The notes beneath the pieces are model-generated. The model saw nothing but the letters and a program-made list of their open reading frames with translations. It made no database searches and was not told the DNA's origin. From Juglans regia (Eukaryota; Streptophyta; Magnoliopsida; Fagales; Juglandaceae): a stretch of 64,000 nucleotides of DNA. Where the stretch lies: the NCBI RefSeq assembly GCF_001411555.2, contig NC_049909.1:372001-436000 (forward strand), in the 5' to 3' direction. The position numbers and the translations under genes were made by a program. Shown in pieces: positions 13,701 to 21,533 of the stretch. Each line of letters opens with the position of its first letter. Within the stretch, counting starts at the first letter, position 1.

Positions 13701-16700
13701 AGGCAAAGGTCTCGAAAATCGCACAGAAAGGTGCGACGGAGGCAGGCAACTTTATGGCGATGTCTCTGGGGCCTGAAATTCATGCGAGGGAGGAGATGGG
13801 TCCATCCCACACGAGTGGGTTTTACAGGGGTCAACGACAGGGGATTCTCAGACACATTTGAGTATCATAACAGTGACAGAGCCATTGCTTCCAGAGTTGC
13901 TACAGACAACCTCGCCAAAGGTGGTAGTTTCTACGGCGAAGGTAGTGGTGTAGGAATATGTCTTGGAAATCGCACAGAAAGGTGCGACGGAGGCAGAGGA
14001 CTCTATGGCAACGTCTTTGGGGCCTAAGATTCATGCAAGGGAGGAGATGGTTTCATCCCTCACGAGTGGGCTGTTACAGGGGTCAACGACGGGGGATACA
14101 CAGACCTCTCTGGCACAGAAATATACGATGGAGACTAGCGGCACTTTTAAGAAGTCATTGACGGCTGGTGGCACTGGTTCAATCTTTACAGATGGATTGC
14201 TACAGGATTCAGTTATGTCTCAACTGGTTGATGGAGAACTTCTTGTTGGGCAAAAATCAAATCCAGAGGTTAATGAAGTAGTTGGTTCAAATAGTGATGG
14301 AGAAGCAAGTTTAGAAGGTATTAATATGCAGTTGGGGTTTTGTGAAGGGGAATGCACGGATAAAAGAGAGGCTGAACCATTAAGAGTGCTTCCTCCTAGC
14401 CCTAACTCTGAGTTTATCCCTGATTGAGTTCTCAAGAAAGTAGATGAATTGCAATTATGTACTGGGGTGTCTTGTACAGGTTTTGAAGAGCAGTTTTGGG
14501 CTCTGATTATAGCCATTGAAGAGAGTAGATTGAAGTCGGCTACAAAGAGAGATAGGGAGCTTAAAAGATTACAATGTTCTATAAATTATGAAGGGAAGGA
14601 GGGAAGTTGCAGTAGGGATAGAACGAAAGGGAGGGGTATGACCATTGTCCATGAAACCTAAGATTCTATCTTGGAACGTGCGGGGGCTTAATGAGCGCAT
14701 CAAACGCTCCTACATAAAAACCTTGTTGCGAATGTGGAAGGTGGATATAGTGTGTCTTCAAGAAACAAAATTAAGATATGTTGAGCAAAGTCTTATTCGT
14801 AGTGTATGGGGATGTCCTTATGTGGGCTGGTCATACTTGGCGTCGGAAGGAGCTTCTGGGGGGGTGCTTTTGATGTGGGATAAAAGAATTGTGGAGGTGG
14901 TGGAGGAGTGTGTTGGGACTTGCTCGATGGCTTGTTTATTTAGAAATGTAATTGATGGGTGGGAATGGGCATTTGCAGGCATTTATGGGCCAAATCGATA
15001 TAGAGAAAGGAGAAGGTTGTGGGAGGAGTTAGCAGGTGTATATTATCTTTGGGATGTGCCATGGTGTATGGGTGGGGATTTCAATATCATTCGTTTTCCA
15101 AGCGAGCGATCAGGGAATAATGGCCACTCAATAGCAATGCTCTCCGAGTTCATGTTTGACTTGAATCTTATGGATCTTCCCCTTACTGGGGGTGAGTTCA
15201 CATGGTCTAATAATAGGGGGTGGTCGAGACTGGATAGGTTTCTTGTTTCTCCTTCTTGGGAAACCCACTATTCGGAGCTGTATCAGAAGAGGCTGGCCCG
15301 GGTTTGCTCGGACCATTTCCCAATTATGTTAGATCGTGGAGGTATTAATAGGGGTCGTCAGTATTTCAAGTTCGAAAATATGTGGTTAGTAGTGGATGGC
15401 TTTGTTGAGAAAGTTTGTTCCTGGTGGTCTTCTTATCAGTTCTCAGGTACTCCTAATTTCATTCTCTCTGGGAAACTTAAGGCATTAAAGCAAGATTTAA
15501 GGAGGTGGAACATGGAAGTTTTGGCAATATTGAAAATCAGAAAACTAGTCTATTAGAGGAGCTTCAGGACTTGGAGGAACAGGCGTTAAGGGGAAAAGCT
15601 TCGGAAGAGGCACTACTACGGAAAAGTGTAGTGGTGACTGAATTAGAGAGGGTCTTATTGATGGAGGAAACATCGTGGCGCCAAAAATCTAGGGCTCTTT
15701 GGTTAAAAGAAGGGGATAAATGTACGAAATTTTTTCATAGAGTGGCCAATTCTCATAGGCGTAACAACACTATTGAGTCCCTTCAATCAGGTAATCAAGT
15801 TCTCTCTTCTCCTTTTGATTTAGAGAACCATATTGTGAATTACTATGAGAATCTGCTCACAGAGCCGACTGGATGGAGGCCAAAGCTCGATGGTTTGCCT
15901 TTTCAGTCCATTGACACGCAAAGTGCAAGTTGGTTGGAAAGACCTTTTGAAGAAGAAGAGGTACAGAAGATCATTAGTAGCATGGCCAAAGACAAAGCAC
16001 CTGGACCGGATGGGTTTTCGATGGGGTTTTTCCAACATTGTTGGGATATAGTGAAATGTGATGTTATGCGGGTCTTTTTTGAATTCCATGCTTTCCAAAA
16101 TTTCGAAAAATGCTTCAATGCAACGTTCATAGCCCTTGTTCCGAAGAAACAGGGAGTGCTGGAAATCGAAGATTTTCGTCCCATTAGTTTAGTGAGTGGG
16201 ATCTATAAAATTATTTCCAAGGTGCTGGCTAATCGTTTAAGTGTTGTGATGGAACAAATCATTTCAAAGTCTCAAAATGCCTTTGTGCGGGGGAGGCAGA
16301 TACTTGATTCAGTTCTTATTGCTAATGAGTGTCTAGATCAGAGGTTAAAGGAAGGTAAATCAGGTATACTTTGTAAGCTTGATATGGAAAAAGCCTATGA
16401 TCATGTAAATTGGGATTTCCTCCTTTACCCACTTGGGAGATGTGGTTTCGGTAACAAGTGGATCTCATGGATACGATATTGCATAACTAATGTGCGTTTC
16501 TCAGTGCTTGTTAATGGTAATCCGGTAGGTTTCTTTTGTAGTTCACGCGGTCTGAGGCAAGGGGATCCATTGTCTCCATTTCTTTTCGTTATTGTTATGG
16601 AGGCACTAGGCCGGATGGTGAAGGCAGCTGTTGAAGGAGGCTATATAGCGGGTTTTGTGGCAGGCAATGGTACTTTTGGTTTTGTCATGATCTCACATCT

Positions 16701-19700
16701 TTTATTTGCAGATGATACACTTCTCTTGTGTGAAGCGGAGGTGGGTCAAATACAAGCCATAAGGGCACTCTTGTTGTGCTTCGAGGCGGTGACGGGTCTC
16801 AAGGTTAACTTGGGCAAATCCGAGATGGTGGCAGTGGGAGTGGTGCCTCATATCAGTACACTAGCAGAAACGTTGGGGTGCGTAGTGGGTTCTTTGCCAA
16901 TGAAATATTTGGGCCTTCCTTTGGGTGCCACTTTCAAAGCTAAAGGTATATGGAAAGGGATTATTGAGAGAGTAGAGAAACGATTGGCAGGGTGGAAACG
17001 GTTGTATTTATCGAAGGGAGGGCGACTCACTTTGATCAATAGTACTTTATCCAATCTACCAACTTATTTCTTATCACTATTCCAGTTGCTGGTAGGGGTG
17101 GCGCATCGTATCGAGAAATTATTCCGGGAGTTCTTGTGGGGTGGTCTGGGGGAAGAAACTAAATTCCATCTTACTAGTTGGAACAAAGTTTGCTCTCCAG
17201 TTTCAAGTGGTGGTTTAGGTGTTCGCAATTTGAGGACTTTCAATAAAGCGCTTTTGGAAAAATGGTTATGGAGGTATCAAGAAGAAGGGGAGTCATTGGG
17301 GAAGGAAGTGGTAGATTCGAGACATGGAGATGCTTGGGGGGGATGGTGCACTAATGAAGTAAGGGGGGTATGGTGTGGGTCTATGGAGATATATAAGGGG
17401 GGGATGGCAGTGCTTTGAAAATAATGTTAGATTTGTAATCGGTCAAGACACTCGCATCAAGTTTTGGCAAAATGTTTGGTGTGGAGAGCATTCTTTGGAG
17501 AGAGCCTTTCCAACTCTATATAATATTGCGGCTAATAGGGAGGCTTCTATAGCGGATCTATGCGTGATTGCTCAAGACTCTTATCAGTGGAACATTTTAT
17601 TCACTCGGTCTAATCATGATTGGGAGTTGTCTATTGTTTCAGAATTTTTTAGCGTGATATACTCCTCAGAAAGATTAACGGCACAGGATGATAGGTTACA
17701 ATGGAGTGGCAAGGACAGTAAGAAGTTCTCAGTCAAGACATACTATAAAATTCGGGTATCACAAGGTAATGAACATTTTCCGTGGAAAAGTATTTGGACG
17801 TCACGCGTACCTTCCAAAGTGGCTTTTTTTGTGTGGACTGCAGCACTTGGAAAAATTCTAACCACGGATAATTTAAGAAAGAGGGGACTCATAGTGATGA
17901 ACTGGTGTTATTTGTGCAAAAAACATGGAGAATCAGTGGACCATCTACTATTGCATTGTGAGATGACGAGAGAGTTGTGGAATGGAATATTTCGTAGGGT
18001 GGATGTCGCATAGGTTATGCCGGCAAAGGTGGTGGACTTGCTTGCTTGTTGGAAGGGTCTACAAGGTTGTTCACAAGTAGCAGCAGCTTGGAAGATGATC
18101 CCGTTGTGCATTATGTGGTGTATTTGGTTGAAAAGGAATGCACGCTGCTTTGAAGATAGGGAGCAATCGATGGAGGAGCTTCAGAATTTTTTTCTACACA
18201 CTTTACTATATAGTTCTCAGCCATTGTTCTTAATGGAAACAGTGTACATGAGTTCCTAGCTCTAATTTAGTTTTTTAAGAATGTATTTAGGTGTTTTCTA
18301 TTGTATACTCCCTGTGTACATAGGCCTTGCCTATTTTCATTCATATTAATGAAAATTCCTTTTAACTGATAAAAAAAAAAAAATTTTCCATTTACTTTAT
18401 TCTGCCTTTTGACCATAACTATGCCCAAATTTATGAACTTGGTTCACGGGTCAATGAGTCCATGTCACAAAATTAATCCCAAACAATATGTTCCTAGTGC
18501 ATCTCTCCAAGTTGTCTCTTTTAAATTCTTAGCTAACTCATGCATCTTCAGAAACTATTCTCAATCTCTCATAGTAAATAAGCATTAAGTATTGATGCAC
18601 CTTGATTGTAAGCACATTATGGGTTCAAGTTTGGACAAGATCAGCAGACTAATACAAGCACATTTGTACCAGTATTGATGCATATTTATATCTATGGTAA
18701 GGATATGGATAAATGGTGTATGGGATCTTACATTGCTTGGGAATGAGAAGTTCTTACTCTTTATAAGGTTTCAATGGGGCTCCAATTATATTATTGACTA
18801 GTCATTTTGGAGTATAGGCCATGTGGTTTGGATCTTCTATTGGAGCGTTACAAATGGTATTAGATCTTATCACTTACGATGGACTGGCCCGACAAGGACG
18901 TTGGAATTTAAGGAGGGGAGATTATGATACCCCATATGATAAGAATAGGAGTAGGTGGTATATGAGATCCTAAATTGCTTGAGAATGAGAAGTTATTGCT
19001 CTTTATAAGGTTCCAATAGAGCTCCAATTATATCATTGACTAGTCTTTTTGGAGTATAAGTCATGTGGTTTGAGTCTTCCATTGAAGCGTTACATAGAAA
19101 ACATATTCAAGCTACATGGACTACTCCTCTCCATTGTATTCGACCGAGACAACATATTCACTAGCCATTTTTAGCAATAACTTTTTACACTTCAAGGGGT
19201 TCAAATGTCCCCAAGTACAACCTACCACCCGCAAACCAATAGACAAACATAAGCAATGAAGAAAAACCTAGAGAACTACCTAGGATGCTTCACTGGAGAT
19301 CAACCAAAGGATTGGTACCTATGGGTGCCTCTAGCAGAATGATGGTACAATTCCACACCACACATGGCAACTAAGCTCACACCATTTGAGACCCTTTACA
19401 AGTACCCACCACCTAGACTCCTCGACTATATACCTAACACTGCATGCATGGAGGTTGTGGAAGCTAATCTCCGTTCCCAAGCCCAGACATCATAACTACT
19501 CTGTCGGAACCTACACAAGGCACAAGATCAGATGGAGAAATATGCAGACTTGAAGAGAAAAGACCAAGAGTTTGAAGTGGGAAAGAAAAGAACAAGATTT
19601 TGAAGTGGAAGACTTTGGTAGCTCACAGGCACAACCTCAAACTAGCCCCTCGATTTTTTGGCCCTTTCTCAATGGTATAGAAGGTCGGGAAGGTTGCTTA

Positions 19701-20949
19701 TCAGTTAGATCTACCAGATTCATCCTGAATCCATCCCACTTTCCATGTATCACTGCTTAAGAAGAAACTGGGTGCCAAGTTCACAACGATCCCCGTGCTT
19801 CCTCCAATTGACGGCCAAGGGATCCTCATCCCTGAACCAAAAGAAGTATTGGGGAGCCCAATGACCAAGCCGGGAACCAAGAGAAAGTAGAGTTGTTGAT
19901 CCCCTGACAGGGACAAGGAACTGATGATGCGAGGTGGGAAACCTGCTCTCATTTGAAGTAGGTTTTTCTCCACCTTGTGGGCAAGGTGTTTTGATAGGGG
20001 AGGATCTATCACAAGCCAAGATCTATGGTTGGAACGATGGAGAAGCTTCTGTTAAGCTGAAGCTGAAGGATCGAGACATAGGGAAGTGGGGGAAGATCTC
20101 AATTCCCATGGGCTTGCTCTTTGTTTAGTCAGTTAACTATGTTAACTAGTTACTTCATGTTACTTGTTGAAAGGGCCAGACATAGTGGGCCTTTATGTTG
20201 CTAGATTGAGTAGGTTGTTGTAGTGTCCCAGGAAGCTCGGGCTTTAGGGTCCAGTTTGGCAAGATTGGACTTGCCGTTTATTTGCTTTTGTAACTAGAAA
20301 TGGCCCATGGCCTTTTTACTTGTTTCGGTTAAGGAAGTCTCACAATACATGTACTGTTGGGGGAATATTGTAAACAGCATCTGGAAAGTAATAGAATTCT
20401 CTTATTTCCTCCCATATCCTTCTTCTTCTTTATGGAGGTGTTGCCCTCAAAGTGAGCTTTTCTTGGGTCTTTCCTCTTACAACTTGTGTGTTACATGCCA
20501 CAACATGCGCTCATTTCATATCATCCCCTTCCAGGTTTTCAGTATACTTCAAAGCAAATGCGGAATTGAAATTTATTCTCGAGAGATCTCAAGCATCTTA
20601 CAAAGCTAAAGTACATACCCGAACTACAAAAACCCCACGACCCGATTAATCAAAACCCGAAATTCAAAACACTACACCTGTAAATTATATTTAAAGTTAA
20701 AATCCCTAAGAACTTATTACCAAATCAAACCAAATGTAAGAGAATAAGTGAGCATACAGAGAGAGAGAGTGTGTGTGCGTGTGTGTGTGTGTATTCAGCA
20801 AAATGAGCAAAGAGAGGAAAAAAATAAGTCAAAGAAATCCCACCTGAAATTCGCTCGGTGCGTTGACTGCGGCGCTGCCCAACCGCATCAATCCTAAACA
20901 CAAAGGTGGCATAAAGAAGGCCAACACAAATCCACCTCCAACCTTTCAT
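1274..20949 (-). CDS. IRX10L: IRX10-like xylan beta-1,4-xylosyltransferase (GT47), four exons
   Basis: Joined exons are 20949-20844, 3122-2734, 2520-2279 and 1787-1274 (1251 bases, 416 residues plus TAG). Every intron has GT..AG ends and the phases fit: phase 1 after exon 1, phase 0 after exon 2, phase 2 after exon 3. The protein starts with a short signal/anchor peptide, then ERISG joins across intron 1 to [20 protein letters not shown], the usual start of the exostosin domain. The C terminus ends in [13 protein letters not shown] as in Arabidopsis IRX10 and IRX10-L, and the length is close to that family's roughly 412-415 residues. Known family role: a Golgi glycosyltransferase that elongates the xylan backbone for cell walls. 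No frameshift or stop was seen, so the gene appears intact. I cannot separate IRX10 from IRX10-L by reading, so the symbol is the best guess within that pair. Confidence 0.93.
2279..2520 (-). CDS. IRX10L: IRX10-like exon 3
   Basis: The acceptor is TTGAAG|GAGGAGAAG and the donor GCAAG|GTATTT. The exon encodes the [20 protein letters not shown] segment, NHVCLKE, and the [20 protein letters not shown] core that precedes the nucleotide-sugar binding half of the GT47 fold. The following intron (2278-1788) is 491 bp. Confidence 0.92.
2734..3122 (-). CDS. IRX10L: IRX10-like exon 2 (N-terminal exostosin domain)
   Basis: The acceptor reads TGTAG|GTAGTGCC and the donor CATTATCAA|GTAAGAA. The exon encodes about 129 residues, from SAGDVLEDD to DFGACFHYQ. 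It includes the conserved [17 protein letters not shown] and [14 protein letters not shown] stretches of plant GT47 IRX10 proteins. The next intron (2733-2521) is only 213 bp. Confidence 0.93.
3921..5090 (-). mobile_element. tandem array of TRIM-like elements (five LTR copies)
   Basis: Five diverged copies of a 160-175 bp unit lie at about 3921-4082, 4179-4352, 4384-4555, 4657-4831 and 4929-5090. On the minus strand each reads TGTGATACCCC...GTTACA. Three of the spacers between them (about 100 bp each) carry a primer-binding site like TGGTATCAGAGCC at one end and a polypurine run (AAGGGGGAGGAT) at the other. That makes the pattern LTR-internal-LTR-internal. The spacer between copies 2 and 3 is only about 30 bp and resembles a scrap of LTR. 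There is no coding capacity, which fits TRIM (terminal-repeat retrotransposon in miniature). The family resembles published TRIMs in layout; I did not find the 5S-rRNA-like segment that defines Cassandra. Confidence 0.75.
5091..5587 (+). mobile_element. Ty3/gypsy remnant, left part (primer site, gag scraps)
   Basis: It begins with ATTGGTACTAGAGC, a degraded primer-binding site, followed by a short frame [20 protein letters not shown] that could be the start of gag. Near 5540-5575 a frame reads [12 protein letters not shown], like the zinc-knuckle-to-protease junction of chromovirus gag-pol. It is split by the copia insertion; the continuation is at 10732. Confidence 0.45.
5588..5931 (+). repeat. 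copia 5' LTR
   Basis: The 344-bp repeat starts TGTTAAAAGTTGATGC and ends just before the TGGTATCAGAGC primer site. Its partner at 10395 differs by scattered substitutions and small indels. A TATA-like CTATATATACCC motif lies near 5752-5763 and recurs as CTATATATACCC near 10549-10560, so it is a plausible LTR promoter. Confidence 0.85.
5976..6985 (+). pseudogene. copia gag with zinc knuckles, broken
   Basis: An ATG at about 5976 opens [20 protein letters not shown], the typical start of plant copia gag (UBN2/DUF4219-like). Reading is broken by a TAA near 6238 and another stop near 6416. Residues after 6467 continue in frame with [18 protein letters not shown] and a Lys/Glu-rich linker. Two knuckles follow: [16 protein letters not shown], where W replaces the last Cys, and [14 protein letters not shown], where the His is lost. 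The frame ends with [11 protein letters not shown], where copia protease normally has D-S-G; here Glu replaces Gly. It is non-functional. Confidence 0.8.
7016..7630 (+). pseudogene. copia pol: protease remnant fused to RT start
   Basis: A short stretch resembling the [14 protein letters not shown] protease region is followed directly by RT sequence, so integrase was deleted. The RT start contains the KAR(L)[17 protein letters not shown] and ATFAPVAR-type block ([29 protein letters not shown]). Stops lie at about 7318, 7348 and 7607. The frame is cut at 7631 by the SINE and resumes near 9330. Confidence 0.75.
7631..9320 (-). mobile_element. tRNA-derived SINE (minus), split by a ~1.4-kb insertion
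   Basis: Near-identical flanks ACAATAACT (7622-7630) and ACAACAACT (9321-9329) mark a target duplication inside the copia RT. On the minus strand the insertion starts AACCCCAAGGGGTTGGCCCAAGTGG; TGGCCCAAGTGG fits an A box. At its other end come CAAGGTCAAAGGTTCAACACC (B-box-like), a short body and a poly-A (poly-T at about 7631-7646 on plus). Between about 7840 and 9265 lies about 1.4 kb foreign to a SINE. The two halves look like one SINE of roughly 270 bp. Confidence 0.6.
7837..9265. mobile_element. unidentified insertion inside the SINE
   Basis: About 1.4 kb separates the A-box half from the B-box half of the SINE. I see no coding frame of interest. The left end carries a 16-bp inverted repeat (7837-7852 and 7892-7907), and the middle includes long A runs. 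Its exact ends and class are unknown; a solo LTR or a non-autonomous element are both possible. Confidence 0.35.
9321..10390 (+). pseudogene. copia pol: RT core and RNase H, broken
   Basis: It resumes with [20 protein letters not shown] and contains the catalytic SIYVDDLLF motif. It then has the [11 protein letters not shown] block and, after stops near 9653 and 9812, an RNase H region with [27 protein letters not shown] and HRRTKHI. A frame shift lies around 9840-9900. It ends just before the 3' LTR. Confidence 0.78.
10395..10726 (+). repeat. copia 3' LTR
   Basis: This 332-bp copy of the LTR follows the short purine-rich stretch TTAAGGAG. It ends CCCAACA and is followed by the target duplication GAGAC. 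Confidence 0.85.
10732..11150 (+). mobile_element. Ty3/gypsy remnant, right part (protease start and RT tail)
   Basis: The sequence continues the 5091-5587 fragment across the copia element; rejoining at GAGAC keeps a similar gag-protease junction. Near 11045-11130 a frame reads [17 protein letters not shown], which resembles the YLGHVIS..GV.VD block at the end of gypsy reverse transcriptase. Most of pol is missing. Confidence 0.45.
11160..12055 (-). pseudogene. L1-type LINE 3' fragment (zinc-binding RT tail)
   Basis: Minus-strand frames contain [17 protein letters not shown], like the region after RT in plant L1 elements. Further on [15 protein letters not shown] is followed by [14 protein letters not shown], the usual end of the zf-RVT region. 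Several frameshifts break it. It lies in intron 1 in the same orientation as the gene. It is 5' truncated, as is common for LINEs. Confidence 0.6.
12060..12579 (-). pseudogene. second L1-type LINE 3' fragment
   Basis: A minus-strand frame (12577-12197) reads [20 protein letters not shown], then [15 protein letters not shown], then [20 protein letters not shown], the complete zf-RVT motif order. The segment 12060-12196 is its 3' UTR-like tail. The plus-strand L1 inserted at its right end. Confidence 0.65.
12757..14427 (+). pseudogene. L1 ORF1-like protein, frameshifted, with internal duplication
   Basis: The ATG at 12757 opens [20 protein letters not shown], a conserved N-terminal domain that I know only from plant LINE-like ORF1 proteins; its biochemical role is not clear to me. 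The frame shifts near 13190-13200, continues through a Glu-rich helix ([20 protein letters not shown]) and a basic, Pro/Gly-rich part. It then enters a 251-bp segment present twice (from about 13652 and 13903). A TGA lies near 13860 and a TAG near 13951. It should bind element RNA if it resembles other L1 ORF1s, but no zinc knuckle was seen. Confidence 0.6.
13652..14115 (+). repeat. 251-bp tandem duplication in L1 ORF1
   Basis: The segment starting CAGACAACCTTGCCG at 13652 recurs as CAGACAACCTCGCCA at 13903, an offset of 251 bp. Similarity extends through the [18 protein letters not shown] and TSG.L.QGS segments. The copies differ at several percent of positions, so the duplication predates some of the decay. 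Confidence 0.75.
14651..18259 (+). pseudogene. L1 ORF2: endonuclease, reverse transcriptase, zf-RVT (frameshifted)
   Basis: The start ATG at 14651 gives [18 protein letters not shown], the first motif of an apurinic-like endonuclease; CLQETK, GGDFN and CSDHFPI follow. A frameshift near 15520 leads into RT, with [36 protein letters not shown] and the catalytic [10 protein letters not shown] second frameshift near 17375 and an in-frame TAG at 18011-18013 break the zf-RVT end ([19 protein letters not shown]). Plant L1 ORF2 normally runs about 1,200-1,300 residues, so apart from these lesions it is complete. Few lesions suggest a fairly young copy. Confidence 0.88.
18676..19094 (+). mobile_element. 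single TRIM-like element (LTR-internal-LTR)
   Basis: The LTRs are at about 18676-18852 and 18925-19094, with a 72-bp internal part. The internal part starts AATGGTATTAGATC (primer-site-like) and ends AAGGAGGGGAGATTA (polypurine). The LTR sequence is the same family as the 3921-5090 array in opposite orientation. No clear target duplication remains. Confidence 0.7.
19130..20430 (+). mobile_element. Ty3/gypsy 3' remnant (integrase C-terminus, LTR piece)
   Basis: Broken plus-strand frames read [20 protein letters not shown] (integrase end), then [10 protein letters not shown] and [15 protein letters not shown], the usual chromovirus integrase tail. Decayed non-coding sequence follows to about 20430 and probably includes part of the 3' LTR. 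Many stops are present and no 5' half is found. Confidence 0.6.
20757..20794. repeat. GA/GT microsatellite in intron 1
   Basis: A run of GA repeats passes into GT repeats about 50 bp inside the donor of exon 1. It is likely to vary in length between individuals. Confidence 0.8.
20844..20949 (-). CDS. IRX10L: IRX10-like exon 1 (signal peptide exon)
   Basis: The ATG at 20949 opens [16 protein letters not shown], a short basic start followed by a hydrophobic stretch, then a basic [11 protein letters not shown] segment. The exon ends after ATT TCA G, and the donor reads CAG|GTGGGA. The split Gly codon is completed by GT at 3122-3121, giving [12 protein letters not shown], which matches the family exactly. 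An upstream in-frame TTG at 20970 would add seven residues but is not an ATG and would spoil the signal peptide, so 20949 is chosen. Confidence 0.9.
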
Positions 20950-21514
20950 CTTCTTTTGTCTCCCCCACAAAACAAGAATATGGACTCTCCGATAACAGAA
21001 TAAGCAAAGTAGAAAGAAAGGCGAGGAAAGTCAGAACGATGCTGGAAAATATGTCCCAAAGAAGATTGGAACTTGAAGAAAAAGCAGGAGAAGAGATGTT
21101 ATGGTTGGGCAATCGTGGGAGTTCAAGGAAATGGGTTTTGCTCCGGCAGCAAAGTGAGACAGAGAAATGATAGATTTGTTTTGAAGAAACAAAGCTCAAC
21201 CCCACTTTCCTTTCTTGTACTTCAAATCTTGTAAGTGTTTGAATAGAATGAGGAAATATTGAATAACAGTAAAATGTTGATAAAAAATAATAAATAAATA
21301 AATAAAAAATAGATAAAAAAATAATAATAAAATTAAAAATAAAAATGAGAGTATTTTACAGTGAGTAACCTCTCGTTACCGAATCAATCTCCGCGGTTTG
21401 ACGAAGAGGTCAATCTCGTGCCATGCGGAAGTCTACCGCCTGACCTTTTGACATCCTCTCAAAATTTTATTTTTTTTTTAACATGCAGATTTTTTATTTT
21501 ATTTTTTATTTTTT
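20950..21514 (-). promoter_or_regulatory. 5' UTR and proximal promoter of the IRX10-like gene
   Basis: About 565 bp separate the start codon from the 3' end of the upstream LINE. The part next to the ATG is mixed in composition. At 21280-21345 there is an AT-rich stretch of AATAAATA-type repeats that may provide a TATA-like element. I cannot place the transcription start. Confidence 0.4.
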
Positions 21515-21533
21515 TGAAAAACCATTGAAATTT

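Larger units (their letters stand above)
12596..18383 (+). mobile_element. near full-length L1-type LINE with TSD and poly-A
   Basis: The element has a 5' UTR, ORF1, ORF2 (endonuclease, RT, zf-RVT) and an A-run at about 18371-18383. The flanks TTTTCCATTTTACTTT (12580-12595) and TTTTCCATTTACTTT (18384-18398) form a 15-16 bp target duplication. The length of 5.8 kb is that of a full plant L1. Frameshifts and a stop make both ORFs non-functional. It lies antisense in intron 1 of the IRX10-like gene. Confidence 0.88.
3123..20843 (-). other. giant intron 1 of the IRX10-like gene (17.7 kb)
   Basis: This is the DNA between the donor at 20843-20842 and the acceptor at 3124-3123. Introns 2 and 3 of the same gene are 213 and 491 bp. 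Most of the length is mobile DNA listed separately: TRIM array, copia with nested SINE, gypsy remnants and three L1 pieces. Segments with no recognised element are 3123-3920, about 18400-18675 and about 20430-20843. The gene must splice across all of this if it is expressed. Confidence 0.85.

Noticed and set aside
20894..21205. 103-residue minus-strand frame over the IRX10-like start
   Set aside because: It is in a different frame from exon 1, has no family resemblance, and exon 1 explains the region.
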